Notes: generated by a model from the sequence alone, not told the origin. A stretch of DNA of 64,000 nt from Pseudoalteromonas sp. '520P1 No. 423' (GCF_001269985.1 NZ_BBZB01000001.1:2728001-2792000); one strand, 5' to 3'. Positions 1 through 9,368 are shown, counted from the stretch's first letter. Made by a program: numbers and translations.

Positions 1-29
1 TTTATTTGTACCGAGATAATCATAATAAA

Positions 30-740
30 ATGCAGCAGCCTCATCGCAATTTAACGCAACAATTAGTACAAGAATTAGGTAAATCAATTCTTCAAGGTAA
101 ATATAGCGTGGGAGGTAGTTTTCCATCTGAAGCTGAACTGAGTGTAGAATTTGATATAAGCAGAACTGCAACACGTGAAGCGGTTAAGATGCTTACAGCT
201 AAAGGTTTGATTAGCTCTAGACCCAGAAAAGGTATTACTGTACTGGATATAAAACAGTGGAATCTATTTGATGCTGATATTTTACAGTGGATTTTACTTG
301 GTAAACCTGATTTATATATGCTGAGACATTTTCAGCAATTACGTTTGGCAATCGAGCCAGAAGCCGCATTTTTAGCTGCTGAACATGCAACTTCTGACGA
401 TATCATACTGATTGAAAACGCTTTAAAAAGAATGAAACAAGCACATGAAGGTTATGATGATACCCATGAAGCAGATATTGATTTTCATAAAAGTGTATTA
501 GTTGCCAGTAATAATCCATTTTTTAGTCAGCTAACACATTTCATCGAAATTGCACTTAAAATCAATATTCGTTTTACACAACGTTTAAGAGCGGTCACTG
601 AAGATGAGTATCAAACCCATGCTGATATTCTAAACCATATTAAAAATAAAGATGCACAAGCCGCTTTTGACTGTGCGATGAAAACACAAAAAGAAACCAT
701 CAGACTCATTAATGAAAAAATTGCACTATTAAAGGATTAA
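30..740 (+). CDS. GntR-family (FadR/FCD type) transcriptional regulator
   Basis: The protein has an N-terminal winged helix of GntR type at about residues 10-75, with the motifs FPSEAELSVEF and SRTATREAVKML. The C-terminal FCD ligand domain keeps a D-x3-H metal-site motif (DIDFH) and later histidines in YQTHADILNH. Such proteins are usually repressors released by a small organic acid or sugar acid. I chose the ATG at 30 because it puts LTQQLVQEL at the usual place; a TTG at 6 is an alternative, and no strong ribosome-binding site decides. The stop lies 2 nt before the threonine aldolase ATG, so the two are very likely cotranscribed. The promoter lies outside the window. The effector is unknown. 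Confidence 0.88.
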   Translation: MQQPHRNLTQQLVQELGKSILQGKYSVGGSFPSEAELSVEFDISRTATREAVKMLTAKGLISSRPRKGITVLDIKQWNLFDADILQWILLGKPDLYMLRHFQQLRLAIEPEAAFLAAEHATSDDIILIENALKRMKQAHEGYDDTHEADIDFHKSVLVASNNPFFSQLTHFIEIALKINIRFTQRLRAVTEDEYQTHADILNHIKNKDAQAAFDCAMKTQKETIRLINEKIALLKD

Positions 741-742
741 TC

Positions 743-1756
743 ATGATAGATTTTCGCTCTGACACTGTTACTCGCCCTTGTACTTCCATGAAGCAAGCTA
801 TGTTTGATGCCCAATTGGGTGATGATGTTTATAGCGATGATCCGACTGTTAATGCGTTAGAGCGATGGACAGCTACAACCCATGAATTTGAATCGGCTAT
901 TTTTTGTAGTTCAGGCACACAAGCAAATTTACTCGCTTTAATGTCACATTGTGAGCGAGGTGATGAATACTTATGTGGTCAACAAGCCCATAATTATAAA
1001 TTTGAAGGCGGTGGTGCTGCAGTTTTAGGTTCAATTCAACCACAACCCGTTGAAAATGAAAACGATGGTACATTATGCTTTAAAAAACTTGAAAGTTATA
1101 TTAAACCGTTAGATCCCCATTTTGCCAGAACTAAGCTTCTGAGCTTAGAAAATACCATTAATGGTAAAGTACTTCCGCTTAGTTATCTTGCACAAGCACG
1201 TGAGTTTACCACTAAACATCAACTGCAATTACATCTAGATGGTGCGAGAGTTTACAACGCTAAGATCGCGCTTGATGTGAATATTACTGAAATATCGAAA
1301 CATTTTGATTCAATGACAATTTGTTTATCTAAAGGTTTAGGTGCGCCAATTGGTTCATTATTACTAGGTTCAAAAGAACTCATATCAAAAGCCAGAAGAT
1401 GGAGAAAAGTGCTCGGTGGTGGCATGCGCCAAGCCGGTATTTTAGCTGCTGCGGCTAAAGTCGCTTTGATACAAAATGTCGAAAAGTTAAAACAAGATCA
1501 TGCTAATGCGTTGTATTTAGCTCATTCTTTAGCAGATATTGAAGGGATAAATGTTAATACAAAACATGTGCAAACCAATATGGTTTTTTTTAAACTAGAT
1601 AAACCAGAAGCTATCAACAATATTGTACAAACACTTAAAGAAAAGAATATTTTAATTACTACAGGTAATCCAGTGCGCCTTGTGACGCACTTAGATATCA
1701 CTAAACAAGATATAGATATTTTTATTAAAGAATTAAAAACATTGTTAGAAAATTAA
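743..1756 (+). CDS. ltaE: Low-specificity L-threonine aldolase
   Basis: A PLP-dependent fold-type I enzyme that cleaves L-threonine or L-allo-threonine to glycine and acetaldehyde. The N-terminus MIDFRSDTVTRP is diagnostic. HLDGAR near residue 165 supplies the aspartate that contacts the PLP ring nitrogen, and the Schiff-base lysine is K197 in the motif LSKGLGAPIGS. At 337 residues it has the usual length. It follows the GntR regulator with a 2 nt gap, which suggests that its expression is tied to that regulator's ligand; this is inference. A terminator hairpin lies just beyond the stop, inside the convergent yaiI gene. Confidence 0.93.
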   Translation: MIDFRSDTVTRPCTSMKQAMFDAQLGDDVYSDDPTVNALERWTATTHEFESAIFCSSGTQANLLALMSHCERGDEYLCGQQAHNYKFEGGGAAVLGSIQPQPVENENDGTLCFKKLESYIKPLDPHFARTKLLSLENTINGKVLPLSYLAQAREFTTKHQLQLHLDGARVYNAKIALDVNITEISKHFDSMTICLSKGLGAPIGSLLLGSKELISKARRWRKVLGGGMRQAGILAAAAKVALIQNVEKLKQDHANALYLAHSLADIEGINVNTKHVQTNMVFFKLDKPEAINNIVQTLKEKNILITTGNPVRLVTHLDITKQDIDIFIKELKTLLEN

Positions 1757-1761
1757 TTAAA

Positions 1762-2205
1762 TTAAGCCTTTGCCAATATTCTATCTAAATTATTGGCAAA
1801 GTTTTGTCTGTCTGTTTGACTAAGTGGTGCTTGACCACCAGTTTGTATACCACTTGAACGCATAGTATCCATAAAATCACGAATGTTTAATCGCTGTTTA
1901 ATATTCTCGGTGGTATAAAGCTCGCCTCTTGGATTAAGTGCAATACCCTCTTTTTCGATAACTTCAGCTGCTAATGGAATATCACCTGTGATCACGAGAT
2001 CATTGGCTTGCATTCTTTTAACGATTTCATCATCAGCAACATCAAAACCAGAAGAAACTTGAATTTGATTAATAAAACGAGATGGGGGTGTTTTAATATA
2101 TTGATTTGCAACTAAAGTGACTTGTATTTGTTTCCTATCTGCGGCTCTAAATAATATATCTTTAATAACCACAGGGCATGCATCTGCATCAACCCAAATT
2201 TTCAT
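1762..2205 (-). CDS. yaiI: YaiI/YqxD family protein (UPF0178, DUF188)
   Basis: This is a 147-residue protein of the YaiI/YqxD family, with the characteristic start [11 protein letters not shown] and the block [18 protein letters not shown]. The family has a PIN/NYN-like fold with conserved aspartates, which hints at a nuclease, but its physiological role is not established. The length matches the family. The gene is convergent with ltaE, with only 5 nt between the two stop codons, and it is probably monocistronic. Confidence 0.9.
   Translation of the reverse strand: MKIWVDADACPVVIKDILFRAADRKQIQVTLVANQYIKTPPSRFINQIQVSSGFDVADDEIVKRMQANDLVITGDIPLAAEVIEKEGIALNPRGELYTTENIKQRLNIRDFMDTMRSSGIQTGGQAPLSQTDRQNFANNLDRILAKA
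1768..1807 (+). terminator. Rho-independent terminator of the ltaE operon, inside yaiI
   Basis: The arm CTTTGCCAATA (1768-1778) pairs perfectly with TATTGGCAAAG (1791-1801) around a 12 nt loop and is followed by TTTTG. It lies within the last codons of the convergent yaiI gene, so the yaiI coding sequence doubles as terminator DNA for ltaE. Confidence 0.6.
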
Positions 2206-2450
2206 GTGTTTACTCTACTTTTTATTTGAATATTTCTTTGTTATCTCGAAGAACTTTACCCAGAGAATCTTCTTCAATTTATGCTTTTAAGTACAATTTA
2301 AAATAGATTCCAGATAAATACACTACGGGAATAACGATTATTTAGGTTTACCTTGACCCGGAACTGGGATTATATCACTAAAAATATGCTTTACCATGCA
2401 GAGTACTGTAGCGAAGATAAATCGTTTATAAATAAGGAGATTAATATCGT

Positions 2451-2477
2451 TAGGTGGGTTTTAATATGCCCCACCTA
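2451..2477. repeat. REP-like intergenic palindrome
   Basis: TAGGTGGG (2451-2458) and CCCACCTA (2470-2477) form a perfect 8 bp stem around an 11 nt loop. No T-tract follows on either strand, so it does not look like a simple terminator. GC-rich palindromes of this look are often dispersed repeats in gammaproteobacteria; that identification is from memory and unverified. Confidence 0.45.
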
Positions 2478-2512
2478 TTCGAAAGTATAAATTGCAGCTA
2501 CGAAGTGACCTT

Positions 2513-2537
2513 AAAAAATCTGCGGAGCAGATTTTTT
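2513..2537 (-). terminator. Strong bidirectional terminator after the small lipoprotein gene
   Basis: AAAAAATCTGC (2513-2523) and GCAGATTTTTT (2527-2537) are perfect complements around the loop GGA. On the minus strand the hairpin starts 2 nt after the stop of the lipoprotein gene and ends in six T residues. An outer GTGAC/GTCAC pair (2505-2509 with 2546-2550) may extend the stem. Confidence 0.8.
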
Positions 2538-2539
2538 GT

Positions 2540-2785
2540 TTAAAAGTCACATTTTAAAATTTTCATGGGTTTATCAGCAGCTAAAACACAGCCTCTGGCT
2601 TCATCTGATGCCGCTTTACATTGTTTAAGCATTTTACTGCTACTTGGTGCTTGCTCACCGAGCACTTTTTTAGCATGACTAACTACTTTTTTACACTCAC
2701 TCACAGGTACGGGGTCAGCCTTACTGCAAGCAGTTAATGTTGCAATTGCGATAATTAAAACTGAAAGTTTATTTATTGATACCAT
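2540..2785 (-). CDS. Small cysteine-containing lipoprotein of unknown function
   Basis: The 81-residue product has a type II signal peptide with the lipobox LTAC, so Cys20 should be lipidated. The mature part has four further cysteines (SECKK, KQCKA, RGCVL, LKCDF), which may form two disulfides in the periplasm. The start at 2785 is supported by GAGG placed upstream of the ATG. It is monocistronic with its own terminator. I do not recognise a family and assign no function. Confidence 0.75.
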   Translation of the reverse strand: MVSINKLSVLIIAIATLTACSKADPVPVSECKKVVSHAKKVLGEQAPSSSKMLKQCKAASDEARGCVLAADKPMKILKCDF

Positions 2786-2887
2786 GAATCAATTCCTCTG
2801 TTAACTTAATATCCTGAACACTTTTATTTAGCGTTCTGATTTTGATAATGTTTTTCAGTATAGTAGAGAATTAATTTTTTACAGTTT

Positions 2888-3987
2888 TCACTTCTGTTCT
2901 AAATATTCAACAGATTGCATTTCAGTTAATCGACTAAAAGTACGCTTAAACTCAAAATCAAGTGCCCCACCCCCATATAAATCATCAAGAGGTACTTCAG
3001 CGGCAATGTAAAGGTTAGAGTTTTGGTCGTAAAGCTCATCTACAAGGCTTATAAAGCGCCTAGCTGCGTCATCTTGTGTTGCATAACTTAATCTGTTACA
3101 GTGGCCATAGCACCATCTTCGGTGCCTCTGGCTTTGATCCAACTTCTACATTGGCCTCCAAGTAAAGGCACTTTACTTAAAAATATATTTTTATATTTAG
3201 ATGCCAGTTCTATATAGTCTAATTGCGAACGGGGTCCATTACATAACGCATCAAAAGTAAACCAAGCTGTATTGCCTGAATGTGACTCGGCTTTAATATC
3301 ACGCCCTAATATCTTTATTATATTCTCTAATTCTTCATTTTTGTCTATGATCTGATAATACATATTTTTAAAGTCATCATGATTTAAAAAATATGTTTGT
3401 GAAAATTCCAAATGCCTTAGTCTATGATCTTGTTTACCATTTAAATGAAGCTCTGACGTATATTTATTTAATAAGGCGATTGTTGGTAAAAACTGCTCAC
3501 GCTGCAGGCCATTTTCATAGAGTTTATTAATAGGAATATTTGAAGTAGCAACTAAAGTGACGCCTTGATCAAATAGCGCTTCGAACAAACGACCCAAAAT
3601 CATTGCATCGCCAATATCCGATACAAAAAACTCATCAAAGCATATAACGCGACATTCTTTTGCAATATCACGCGCAATGCGTTTTAACGGGTTTTTATAG
3701 CCGGATTGTTGGAATAAGGCTTTATGAATTTTGGCCATAAAATGATGAAAATGCAGACGTAACTTTTTTTCATTTTCTAAACTATTAAAAAACATATCCA
3801 TTAAAAATGTTTTACCTCGACCAACATCACCCCAAATATAAATACCTTGTGACTGTTGTATGTGAGAATTATTTAATTCTTGATATAACAAGTCTAATTT
3901 TGTAACAGCAAGACTCTGTTGTTCATCTATTATATAGTTTGGCTGTTTTAATTGTTCTTGATATTTTTGCTGGGGAGACAAACGCAT
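2888..3987 (-). pseudogene. zapE: zapE (AFG1-type cell-division ATPase), broken by one frameshift
   Basis: ZapE is an AFG1-like P-loop ATPase that acts at the division ring. The first reading frame (3987-3088) has Walker A GDVGRGKT and Walker B VICFDEFFV and ends early at ATVTD-stop. The rest of the family signature (LSYATQDDAARRFISLVDE to EMQSVEYLEQK) continues in another frame down to 2888. Restoring one base just before TTAAGT, near 3090-3095, would join the two into a normal protein of about 365 residues. Both halves look conserved, so this is either a very recent mutation, a sequencing error or, less likely, programmed frameshifting. I see no slippery heptamer at the junction. Confidence 0.85.
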
Positions 3988-4004
3988 AGTATTTTTTAAT
4001 AGAC

Positions 4005-4032
4005 AATAAAAAAGGGTGATATTATCACCCTT
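4005..4032 (-). terminator. Terminator of the LytTR two-component operon
   Basis: AAGGGTGAT (4012-4020) and ATCACCCTT (4024-4032) form a 9 bp stem with loop ATT. On the minus strand the hairpin is followed by a run of T. It lies about 30 nt after the response-regulator stop and separates that operon from zapE. Confidence 0.8.
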
Positions 4033-4063
4033 ATTAATAAAGCTAAAACTTTATTGTCTTTAA

Positions 4064-4888
4064 CTAGCTCGCTAAAGCCGCTTTTACTTTATCTCGATAG
4101 CTTCGACTTACCTTTAGTTCTTGACCATTATCTAAAACTATCTGGTACTCTCCGCTGACTTGGGTCACTAGCTTGCTAATTTGCTTAGTATTAACGATTG
4201 CGCTTCTGTGCACACGTACGAATAGCTTAGGATCTAGCTCAGCTTCAAGTTCTTTCATCGTTTTACGTAAGATATGTGTTTTACCATCATTGGTATGTAA
4301 ACACATATAATCACCTGCGGCATCAACCCATTGTATGGTGCCAGTGGGTACTCGTACTATTTCACCTTGCTCTTTTACAGCAATTGATTCTGGGAAGCGC
4401 TTTTCTTCAATTTTTGCTCCAGTTGCTAGTTTTTCTAAGATCTCTTCATAATTATTACCAGTTAACCCAGCAACAAAATTTGCTAATTTATTTTTATGAA
4501 CATTATCTTGCTGAGTTTTAAAAAAACTTTGCACCTTATCTACCGCCTGTTTTAGTCTGTTATCATCCACGGGTTTTAGTAGGTAATCTAAAGCATGGTT
4601 TTCAAATGCATTTACTGCATACTGATCAAATGCCGTCACAAAAACAATTGCTGGCATATTTGTTGAAAATTCAACTAACGCTTTAACTACCTCAAAGCCA
4701 TTTTTCCCGGGCATTTGAATATCTAAAAAAATCAAATCTACTTGCTGTGATTGGCAAGCTTCAATTGCTTCGTTGCCATTTTTACATAACTGTATGATGT
4801 CGATTTCGCTAAAATCTTTTAGTCTTACTGCCAAACCTTTACGTGCAAGTGGCTCATCATCAACAATTATTGTTTTGATACTATTCAT
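4064..4888 (-). CDS. LytTR-type response regulator
   Basis: Residues 1-120 form a receiver domain with acidic residues DDE near 10-12, the phospho-acceptor D56 in FLDIQMPG, and K105 in LLKPVD. Residues from about 170 to the end form a LytTR DNA-binding domain (RVHRSAIVNTKQISKL, VSRSYRDKVKAAL). I place the start at MNSIKTIIVDDEP (4888), because the longer in-frame start would add residues unlike the family. The ATG overlaps the kinase stop by 8 nt, indicating translational coupling. It is a YehT/LytR-like regulator; its target genes are unknown. Confidence 0.92.
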   Translation of the reverse strand: MNSIKTIIVDDEPLARKGLAVRLKDFSEIDIIQLCKNGNEAIEACQSQQVDLIFLDIQMPGKNGFEVVKALVEFSTNMPAIVFVTAFDQYAVNAFENHALDYLLKPVDDNRLKQAVDKVQSFFKTQQDNVHKNKLANFVAGLTGNNYEEILEKLATGAKIEEKRFPESIAVKEQGEIVRVPTGTIQWVDAAGDYMCLHTNDGKTHILRKTMKELEAELDPKLFVRVHRSAIVNTKQISKLVTQVSGEYQIVLDNGQELKVSRSYRDKVKAALAS

Positions 4889-5969
4889 TTGGCATTGCCT
4901 TTTTAGAAATTCTTTCATACGGAATACGGATATTAACTTTTAAACCTGAAGGTTCATTATTAGATAATACAAACGAATAGTTGTTCTCGTAAAGAGTCTT
5001 TAGTCGATCTTTTGTATTTGCTATCCCTACTCCTGATATTTTAGTCAATTGTCCGTCTTCTATTTCTGCACCTGGACCATTATCTACAACTTCTAACAAT
5101 AGTTCATTTGCAAAAATTTGGGCTTTAATTTCTATCGTGCCACCGCTTATGGTGTTTGCAATGGCGTATTTAATTGAGTTCTCAATAATGGGTTGCAAAA
5201 TCATACTTGGCACTAATGCTTCTTTTGCTGTATCACTTATTTCAACATTAACGGTAAGCCGATCTTCAAATCTGACTTCTTCTATTTCTAAATAGAGTTT
5301 CAGTGCATACAGCTCTTTTTCTAGCGGTACTTTTTTAATCGGATCGGTATTTAAAGTGTATCTTAAAAAGCCACTTAATTTTGATACCATTTGATTGGCA
5401 TTTTTGTTTTCTTCAATCAAAATTAAAGTCGAAATGGCATTTAATGTATTAAATAAAAAATGAGGATTTAGTTGGTAACGCAGCATCTTTAATTGTGCTT
5501 CATGCGCCATATTTAATGCTTTAAGTGATTTTTGTCTTTCACTTTGCAATAGTTGATAGTACTTAATACCAAAATATAAACCACTCCAACATAGAATGAT
5601 GTATACAGAGTCTAAACCTTGTTGAAAATAATAAAACCATTCATCAGGCCTAAAGCCATGTCTATATATTTCCCACAGATTGAATTTTTGCAGAACCGAC
5701 CATAGCGTTCCTGTAATATATGAAGAGGTGAATACGACTGTTATCAATACCCAAGGGCCGGCATTCCATACTTTTCGATATAAATATCTAAGAGGAATCG
5801 TCATCAGACAGCCCGCATAAGCATTTAGTATGATGACAAAGATATAAATATCCCGCATCTCAAATACTTTTGAGCCTATGTAATTTAATAGGGCATATCC
5901 TATCCAACCAGATACTTGTAAAACCCAAAAAAATCGTTGTCGGTTATCTACTAATTGCTGCCAGTTCAA
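4881..5969 (-). CDS. LytS/YehU-type sensor histidine kinase
   Basis: This 362-residue membrane kinase has about four transmembrane segments within the first 140 residues and a coiled linker (QSERQKSLKALNMAHEAQ). The His_kinase domain carries the phospho-acceptor H170 in QLNPHFLFNTLN. An HATPase domain follows, with IIENSIKYA and DNGPGAE. No extracellular sensor domain is visible, so sensing is probably through the membrane region. It forms a two-gene operon with the LytTR regulator downstream. Confidence 0.92.
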   Translation of the reverse strand: MNWQQLVDNRQRFFWVLQVSGWIGYALLNYIGSKVFEMRDIYIFVIILNAYAGCLMTIPLRYLYRKVWNAGPWVLITVVFTSSYITGTLWSVLQKFNLWEIYRHGFRPDEWFYYFQQGLDSVYIILCWSGLYFGIKYYQLLQSERQKSLKALNMAHEAQLKMLRYQLNPHFLFNTLNAISTLILIEENKNANQMVSKLSGFLRYTLNTDPIKKVPLEKELYALKLYLEIEEVRFEDRLTVNVEISDTAKEALVPSMILQPIIENSIKYAIANTISGGTIEIKAQIFANELLLEVVDNGPGAEIEDGQLTKISGVGIANTKDRLKTLYENNYSFVLSNNEPSGLKVNIRIPYERISKKAMPNE

Positions 5970-6126
5970 AATCTTAATTTTATTATTCCATTTGTCATTA
6001 TTATAAATTCTGCAATAAAAAAAACACTGTCAGCTATCCTAATTTTATTACGATTAATCGCATTCCCCAAGCCACTTCTTGGTGGAAAAGTAAGACGAAC
6101 TCAAGATATGCTTTAAATTCAAGATA

Positions 6127-6156
6127 AAAAAAAGTATGAAGTTTTAAACTTCATAC
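6127..6156 (-). terminator. Terminator of the SulP permease gene
   Basis: GTATGAAG (6134-6141) pairs with CTTCATAC (6149-6156), with extra A-T pairs inside. On the minus strand the hairpin runs into seven T residues. It lies about 55 nt past the permease stop. Confidence 0.75.
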
Positions 6157-6209
6157 CTTTATTATTAGGCAACATAGTGGCTTTCAAAAATATATGTGAA
6201 GCAAAGATT

Positions 6210-7766
6210 TTAGCCTAAACGGTTATCTGCCACTTTATATTTAGGATCTTCAATTACATTCACTTCAACTAAGTCTGCCGCTTTTGTTAAAAGCTCTTTA
6301 CAATCTTCACTTAAGTGGCGTAAATGCAAAGTTTTACCTGTTGCAGCATAGCGTTCAACTAAAGTATCAATTGCTTCAATCGCGCTGTGATCTGTTACGC
6401 GGCTATATTTGAATTCAATGATGATATCTTTTGGATCATTTTTAACATCAAAAAGCTCTAAAAAGTTATTAACTGAACCAAAAAAGATAGGACCATGTAA
6501 TTCATAAACTTTAGAACCATTCTCATCTATATATGAATTTGTGTAAATGTGCTTAGCGTGTTCCCAAGCAAATACTAATGCAGATACAATCACACCCACA
6601 CATACTGCAATGGCTAAATCAGTTGCAACAGTCACTGCTGACACTAGAATAATTACGAAAGCATCTGACTTTGGTACTTTCTTGATGATACGGAGACTTG
6701 ACCATTCAAATGTGCCTAATACAACCATAAACATTACACCCACTAACGCAGCTAATGGGATCATTTCAATTAGGCTAGAACCTACAAGAATAAACGCAAG
6801 TAAGATTATTGCAGCACTAATACCCGATAAACGGCTACGTCCACCTGAATTAATGTTTATCATAGATTGTCCAATCATGGCACAACCACCCATCGCACCA
6901 AACATACCACATGTTACATTTGCAGCGCCTTGGCCAATACATTCTCTGTTGCCATTACCACGTGTTTGTGTAATTTCATCAATTAAAGTAAGCGTTAATA
7001 ATGATTCAATTAAACCAATTGCAGCTAAAATTAATGCATAAGGCAAAATGATATATAAAGTTTCAAGTGTGAATGGTACTACTGGAATATGGAATGTTGG
7101 TAAACCACCAGCGATTGTCGCATTCATATCACCAGTCATGTCTTTTAAGAAATCAAGTACAGTACGAGATTCAAGGTCTAAACCAAACACTAAACCTGTT
7201 ACCACTACAATGGCAACAAGTGTTGATGGAATTGCTGTCGTTAACTTTGGTAAGAAATGGATAATTGCCATCGTTAATGCAATTAAGCCTAACATTAAGT
7301 ATAAAGCTTCACCTTGCATCCACTGTAATGTGCCTGCTTCATCCATGACTTTAAACTGACCTAACTGCGCTAAAAAGATGACAATCGCAAGACCATTTAC
7401 AAAGCCGAGCATAACTGGATGCGGCACCATGCGAATAAACTTACCGAGTTTAAATATACCAGCCAGAATTTGTAATAAACCCATGAGCAATACGGTCGCA
7501 AATAGATATTCAACACCATGTACAGCAACTAAGCTCACCATCACTACTGCAAGTGCGCCTGTTGCACCTGAAATCATACCTGGGCGGCCACCAACAATAG
7601 CAGCAATTAAACCTACGATAAACGCAGCGTATAGACCTACAAGAGGTTCAACACCTGCAACAAAGGCAAAGGCAACAGCCTCTGGAACCAATGCAAGTGC
7701 AACAGTTAGACCCGATAAAATATCGTTTTTAGCTGATTTTGGAGCTTTTGACAGCAAATTAAACAT
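6210..7766 (-). CDS. SulP/SLC26-family anion permease with STAS domain
   Basis: This 518-residue transporter has 10 or more hydrophobic segments covering residues 15-400 and a C-terminal cytoplasmic STAS domain ([25 protein letters not shown]). The N-terminal segment [20 protein letters not shown] and the [20 protein letters not shown] loop are typical. Family members move sulfate, bicarbonate or dicarboxylates, often with sodium or protons, and the substrate cannot be read from the sequence. No carbonic anhydrase or sulfur gene lies beside it. It is monocistronic. Confidence 0.9.
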   Translation of the reverse strand: MFNLLSKAPKSAKNDILSGLTVALALVPEAVAFAFVAGVEPLVGLYAAFIVGLIAAIVGGRPGMISGATGALAVVMVSLVAVHGVEYLFATVLLMGLLQILAGIFKLGKFIRMVPHPVMLGFVNGLAIVIFLAQLGQFKVMDEAGTLQWMQGEALYLMLGLIALTMAIIHFLPKLTTAIPSTLVAIVVVTGLVFGLDLESRTVLDFLKDMTGDMNATIAGGLPTFHIPVVPFTLETLYIILPYALILAAIGLIESLLTLTLIDEITQTRGNGNRECIGQGAANVTCGMFGAMGGCAMIGQSMININSGGRSRLSGISAAIILLAFILVGSSLIEMIPLAALVGVMFMVVLGTFEWSSLRIIKKVPKSDAFVIILVSAVTVATDLAIAVCVGVIVSALVFAWEHAKHIYTNSYIDENGSKVYELHGPIFFGSVNNFLELFDVKNDPKDIIIEFKYSRVTDHSAIEAIDTLVERYAATGKTLHLRHLSEDCKELLTKAADLVEVNVIEDPKYKVADNRLG

Positions 7767-8123
7767 TTAAGTCCCCAAAGACATTAATAATATATTACAA
7801 AAAAGGGCGCGAATTTTAGCAAGTTAACGTGCTTTTCACAATTGATTTATTATTTAGTACATAGAATTAGTCAACTATGCTGCTTTATTTTAGTCTGATT
7901 TATATATTAAGGTAGTTGTTAACTTAGACCCACATAATATTTTAATTAAACATTATTACTAATTGATGTTTCCTGAAAAAGCACAGATAAGTTTTTTTAA
8001 ATATAATTATCGAAACCTCAAAGGTTTAAGTATTAATTAAGATTAAATGACCAATTTAAAGATCTAAACAAGGCTTAAAACCGTATTGTAATTTGAAGTT
8101 ATTTTTTTATAAGAGCGAATATC
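7767..8123. other. AT-rich divergent intergenic region
   Basis: This spacer of about 357 nt separates the divergent permease and small membrane protein genes and presumably holds both promoters. I see no RNA gene, strong hairpin or recognisable operator in it. Confidence 0.5.
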
Positions 8124-8417
8124 ATGAAAAAATTAGCACTTTCAATATATGATTATTACAAATATATATTTAACTCAAATAAAAACCCACTTAGACATAT
8201 TCCAGATCCTGTGAGTCGTTTTTACATAATGACAATTTTAGCATCTTTATGGAGTTTTTCATTTGCGTTATACATCGGCAGCATCATATATTTCGGCATA
8301 AGTGTTGCCGCACATATTATTTTACTCTTGATGTTTTTTTTCACAATGGCTGTATTCCACGATGCTGAAAAAAATCACTCTTCGTGGTTATTGAAATTAC
8401 GTAGAAATAAACACTAA
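8124..8417 (+). CDS. Small two-TM membrane protein, unknown
   Basis: The 97-residue product has a basic, tyrosine-rich N-terminus (about residues 1-30) and two hydrophobic helices (about 32-56 and 58-75). It ends in a charged tail HDAEKNHSSWLLKLRRNKH. Its start lies downstream of AAGAG at a reasonable distance. The gene stands alone between two gaps of more than 300 nt. I do not recognise a family. The coding look (start, hydrophobic pattern, basic ends) supports a real gene. Confidence 0.6.
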   Translation: MKKLALSIYDYYKYIFNSNKNPLRHIPDPVSRFYIMTILASLWSFSFALYIGSIIYFGISVAAHIILLLMFFFTMAVFHDAEKNHSSWLLKLRRNKH

Positions 8418-8761
8418 ATTTAAATATAAAAACATCTATAAATACCACTCTTGGATTCAACTATTAATTGCACTTAGTTGTTGAATTCAAGAGTTACAAT
8501 AGTAACTGCATCTTTTGCTATTTGTATCTACTTCACAAACTAGCTAGTAGGCTTAAAATTAATTGCACAACGATTCACCCCGAATAACAAAATCAAATCA
8601 AGCTTTTCAAAATTATACAAATCATATTAAGGGAAAATCACGAAGTCAGTGCCTATTCCTATATTTTTTAACCACACTGAAATTTATTGCACCCTAGCAA
8701 GGTCTTTTCCCACTGAATGAGCAACTTGCTCAATAAACAATGAATACAGGGATCATCTTAT
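8418..8761. other. Intergenic region with an imperfect inverted repeat
   Basis: The gap contains an inverted repeat, CTCTTGGATTCAACTA (8448-8463) against TAGTTGTTGAATTCAAGAG (8475-8493). It pairs with one G-T and a 3 nt bulge. It may terminate the small membrane protein gene, but no T-tract follows. The remainder presumably holds the promoter of the thioredoxin-fold gene. Confidence 0.45.
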
Positions 8762-9328
8762 ATGACACTATTACAAACAATGGCATCAAAGCTCATTTTG
8801 CTTAGCTTAGTTGTTTTTACGCATTTGAGCTTTGCTGAATCAATTGATATAGGGCCAGACATTGGTTTAAAAGCACCATTACTAGTCGCTTTAGATAAAA
8901 AAGGGCAACACGTTTCAACTAAATCTTTAACTGGTGAAAACGGGCTTATAATCTTATTTTTTCGTTCAGCAGATTGGTGTCCATTTTGTCAAAAACATTT
9001 AATAGAATTTAATGAGCAAGCTAAAAACCTTAAAAGTCTAGGCTATGGATTAGCCGCAATTTCTTACGATAATGCACGAGTGCTTAATACTTTCTCAAAA
9101 GAGCATAAGATTAGTTATCCTCTATTATCAGATATTGATGCTAAAACCATGAAGAATTACGATATTTTAAATAAGCAATATCAGGCCGGAAGCTCACATT
9201 ACGGTATTCCATATCCTGGTGTTGTTGTAATCGATAGTCAGGGAAAAGTAACACATAAACATTTTTTTGAAGGTTATAAAAAGCGGGTTAAATTTACTAA
9301 ATTATATAACAGTTTAAAGACGTTATAA
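8762..9328 (+). CDS. Secreted peroxiredoxin-like thioredoxin-fold protein
   Basis: A signal peptide (residues 1-25, ending LSFAES) precedes an AhpC/TSA-type redoxin domain. The active site is DWCPFCQKH with C73 and C76. The segments YGLAAISYDNARVLNTFS and YPLLSDIDAKTMKNY match peroxiredoxin-like redoxins. The CxxC motif suggests a thiol-disulfide exchange or peroxidase-like role in the periplasm. Its partner is unknown. It is monocistronic, with a bidirectional terminator shared with the convergent Lrp gene. Confidence 0.82.
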   Translation: MTLLQTMASKLILLSLVVFTHLSFAESIDIGPDIGLKAPLLVALDKKGQHVSTKSLTGENGLIILFFRSADWCPFCQKHLIEFNEQAKNLKSLGYGLAAISYDNARVLNTFSKEHKISYPLLSDIDAKTMKNYDILNKQYQAGSSHYGIPYPGVVVIDSQGKVTHKHFFEGYKKRVKFTKLYNSLKTL

Positions 9329-9335
9329 TGTTATA

Positions 9336-9368
9336 AAAACAACAAGCGCTGATAGCGCTTGTTTTATA
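9336..9368 (+). terminator. Bidirectional terminator between redoxin and lrp-like genes
   Basis: AACAAGCGCT (9341-9350) and AGCGCTTGTT (9354-9363) form a perfect 10 bp stem with loop GAT. T-rich tails occur on both strands, so it can serve both convergent genes. Confidence 0.8.

Larger units (their letters stand above)
2206..2539. other. Intergenic stretch with palindromic elements
   Basis: This gap of about 330 nt has no credible coding sequence. The first part (2206-2440) shows nothing recognisable beyond the presumed yaiI promoter. The part near 2450-2537 carries two strong hairpins, listed separately. Confidence 0.5.

Noticed and set aside
2353..2366. 14 nt identity TTGACCCGGAACTG with 29159-29172 inside ribE
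   Set aside because: Several 14 nt matches are expected by chance within 64 kb, and the flanks do not match.
6547..7770. Long open frames on the plus strand opposite the SulP permease
   Set aside because: They are antisense shadows of a clear membrane transporter. They have no ribosome-binding sites, and their composition is explained by the codons of the other strand.
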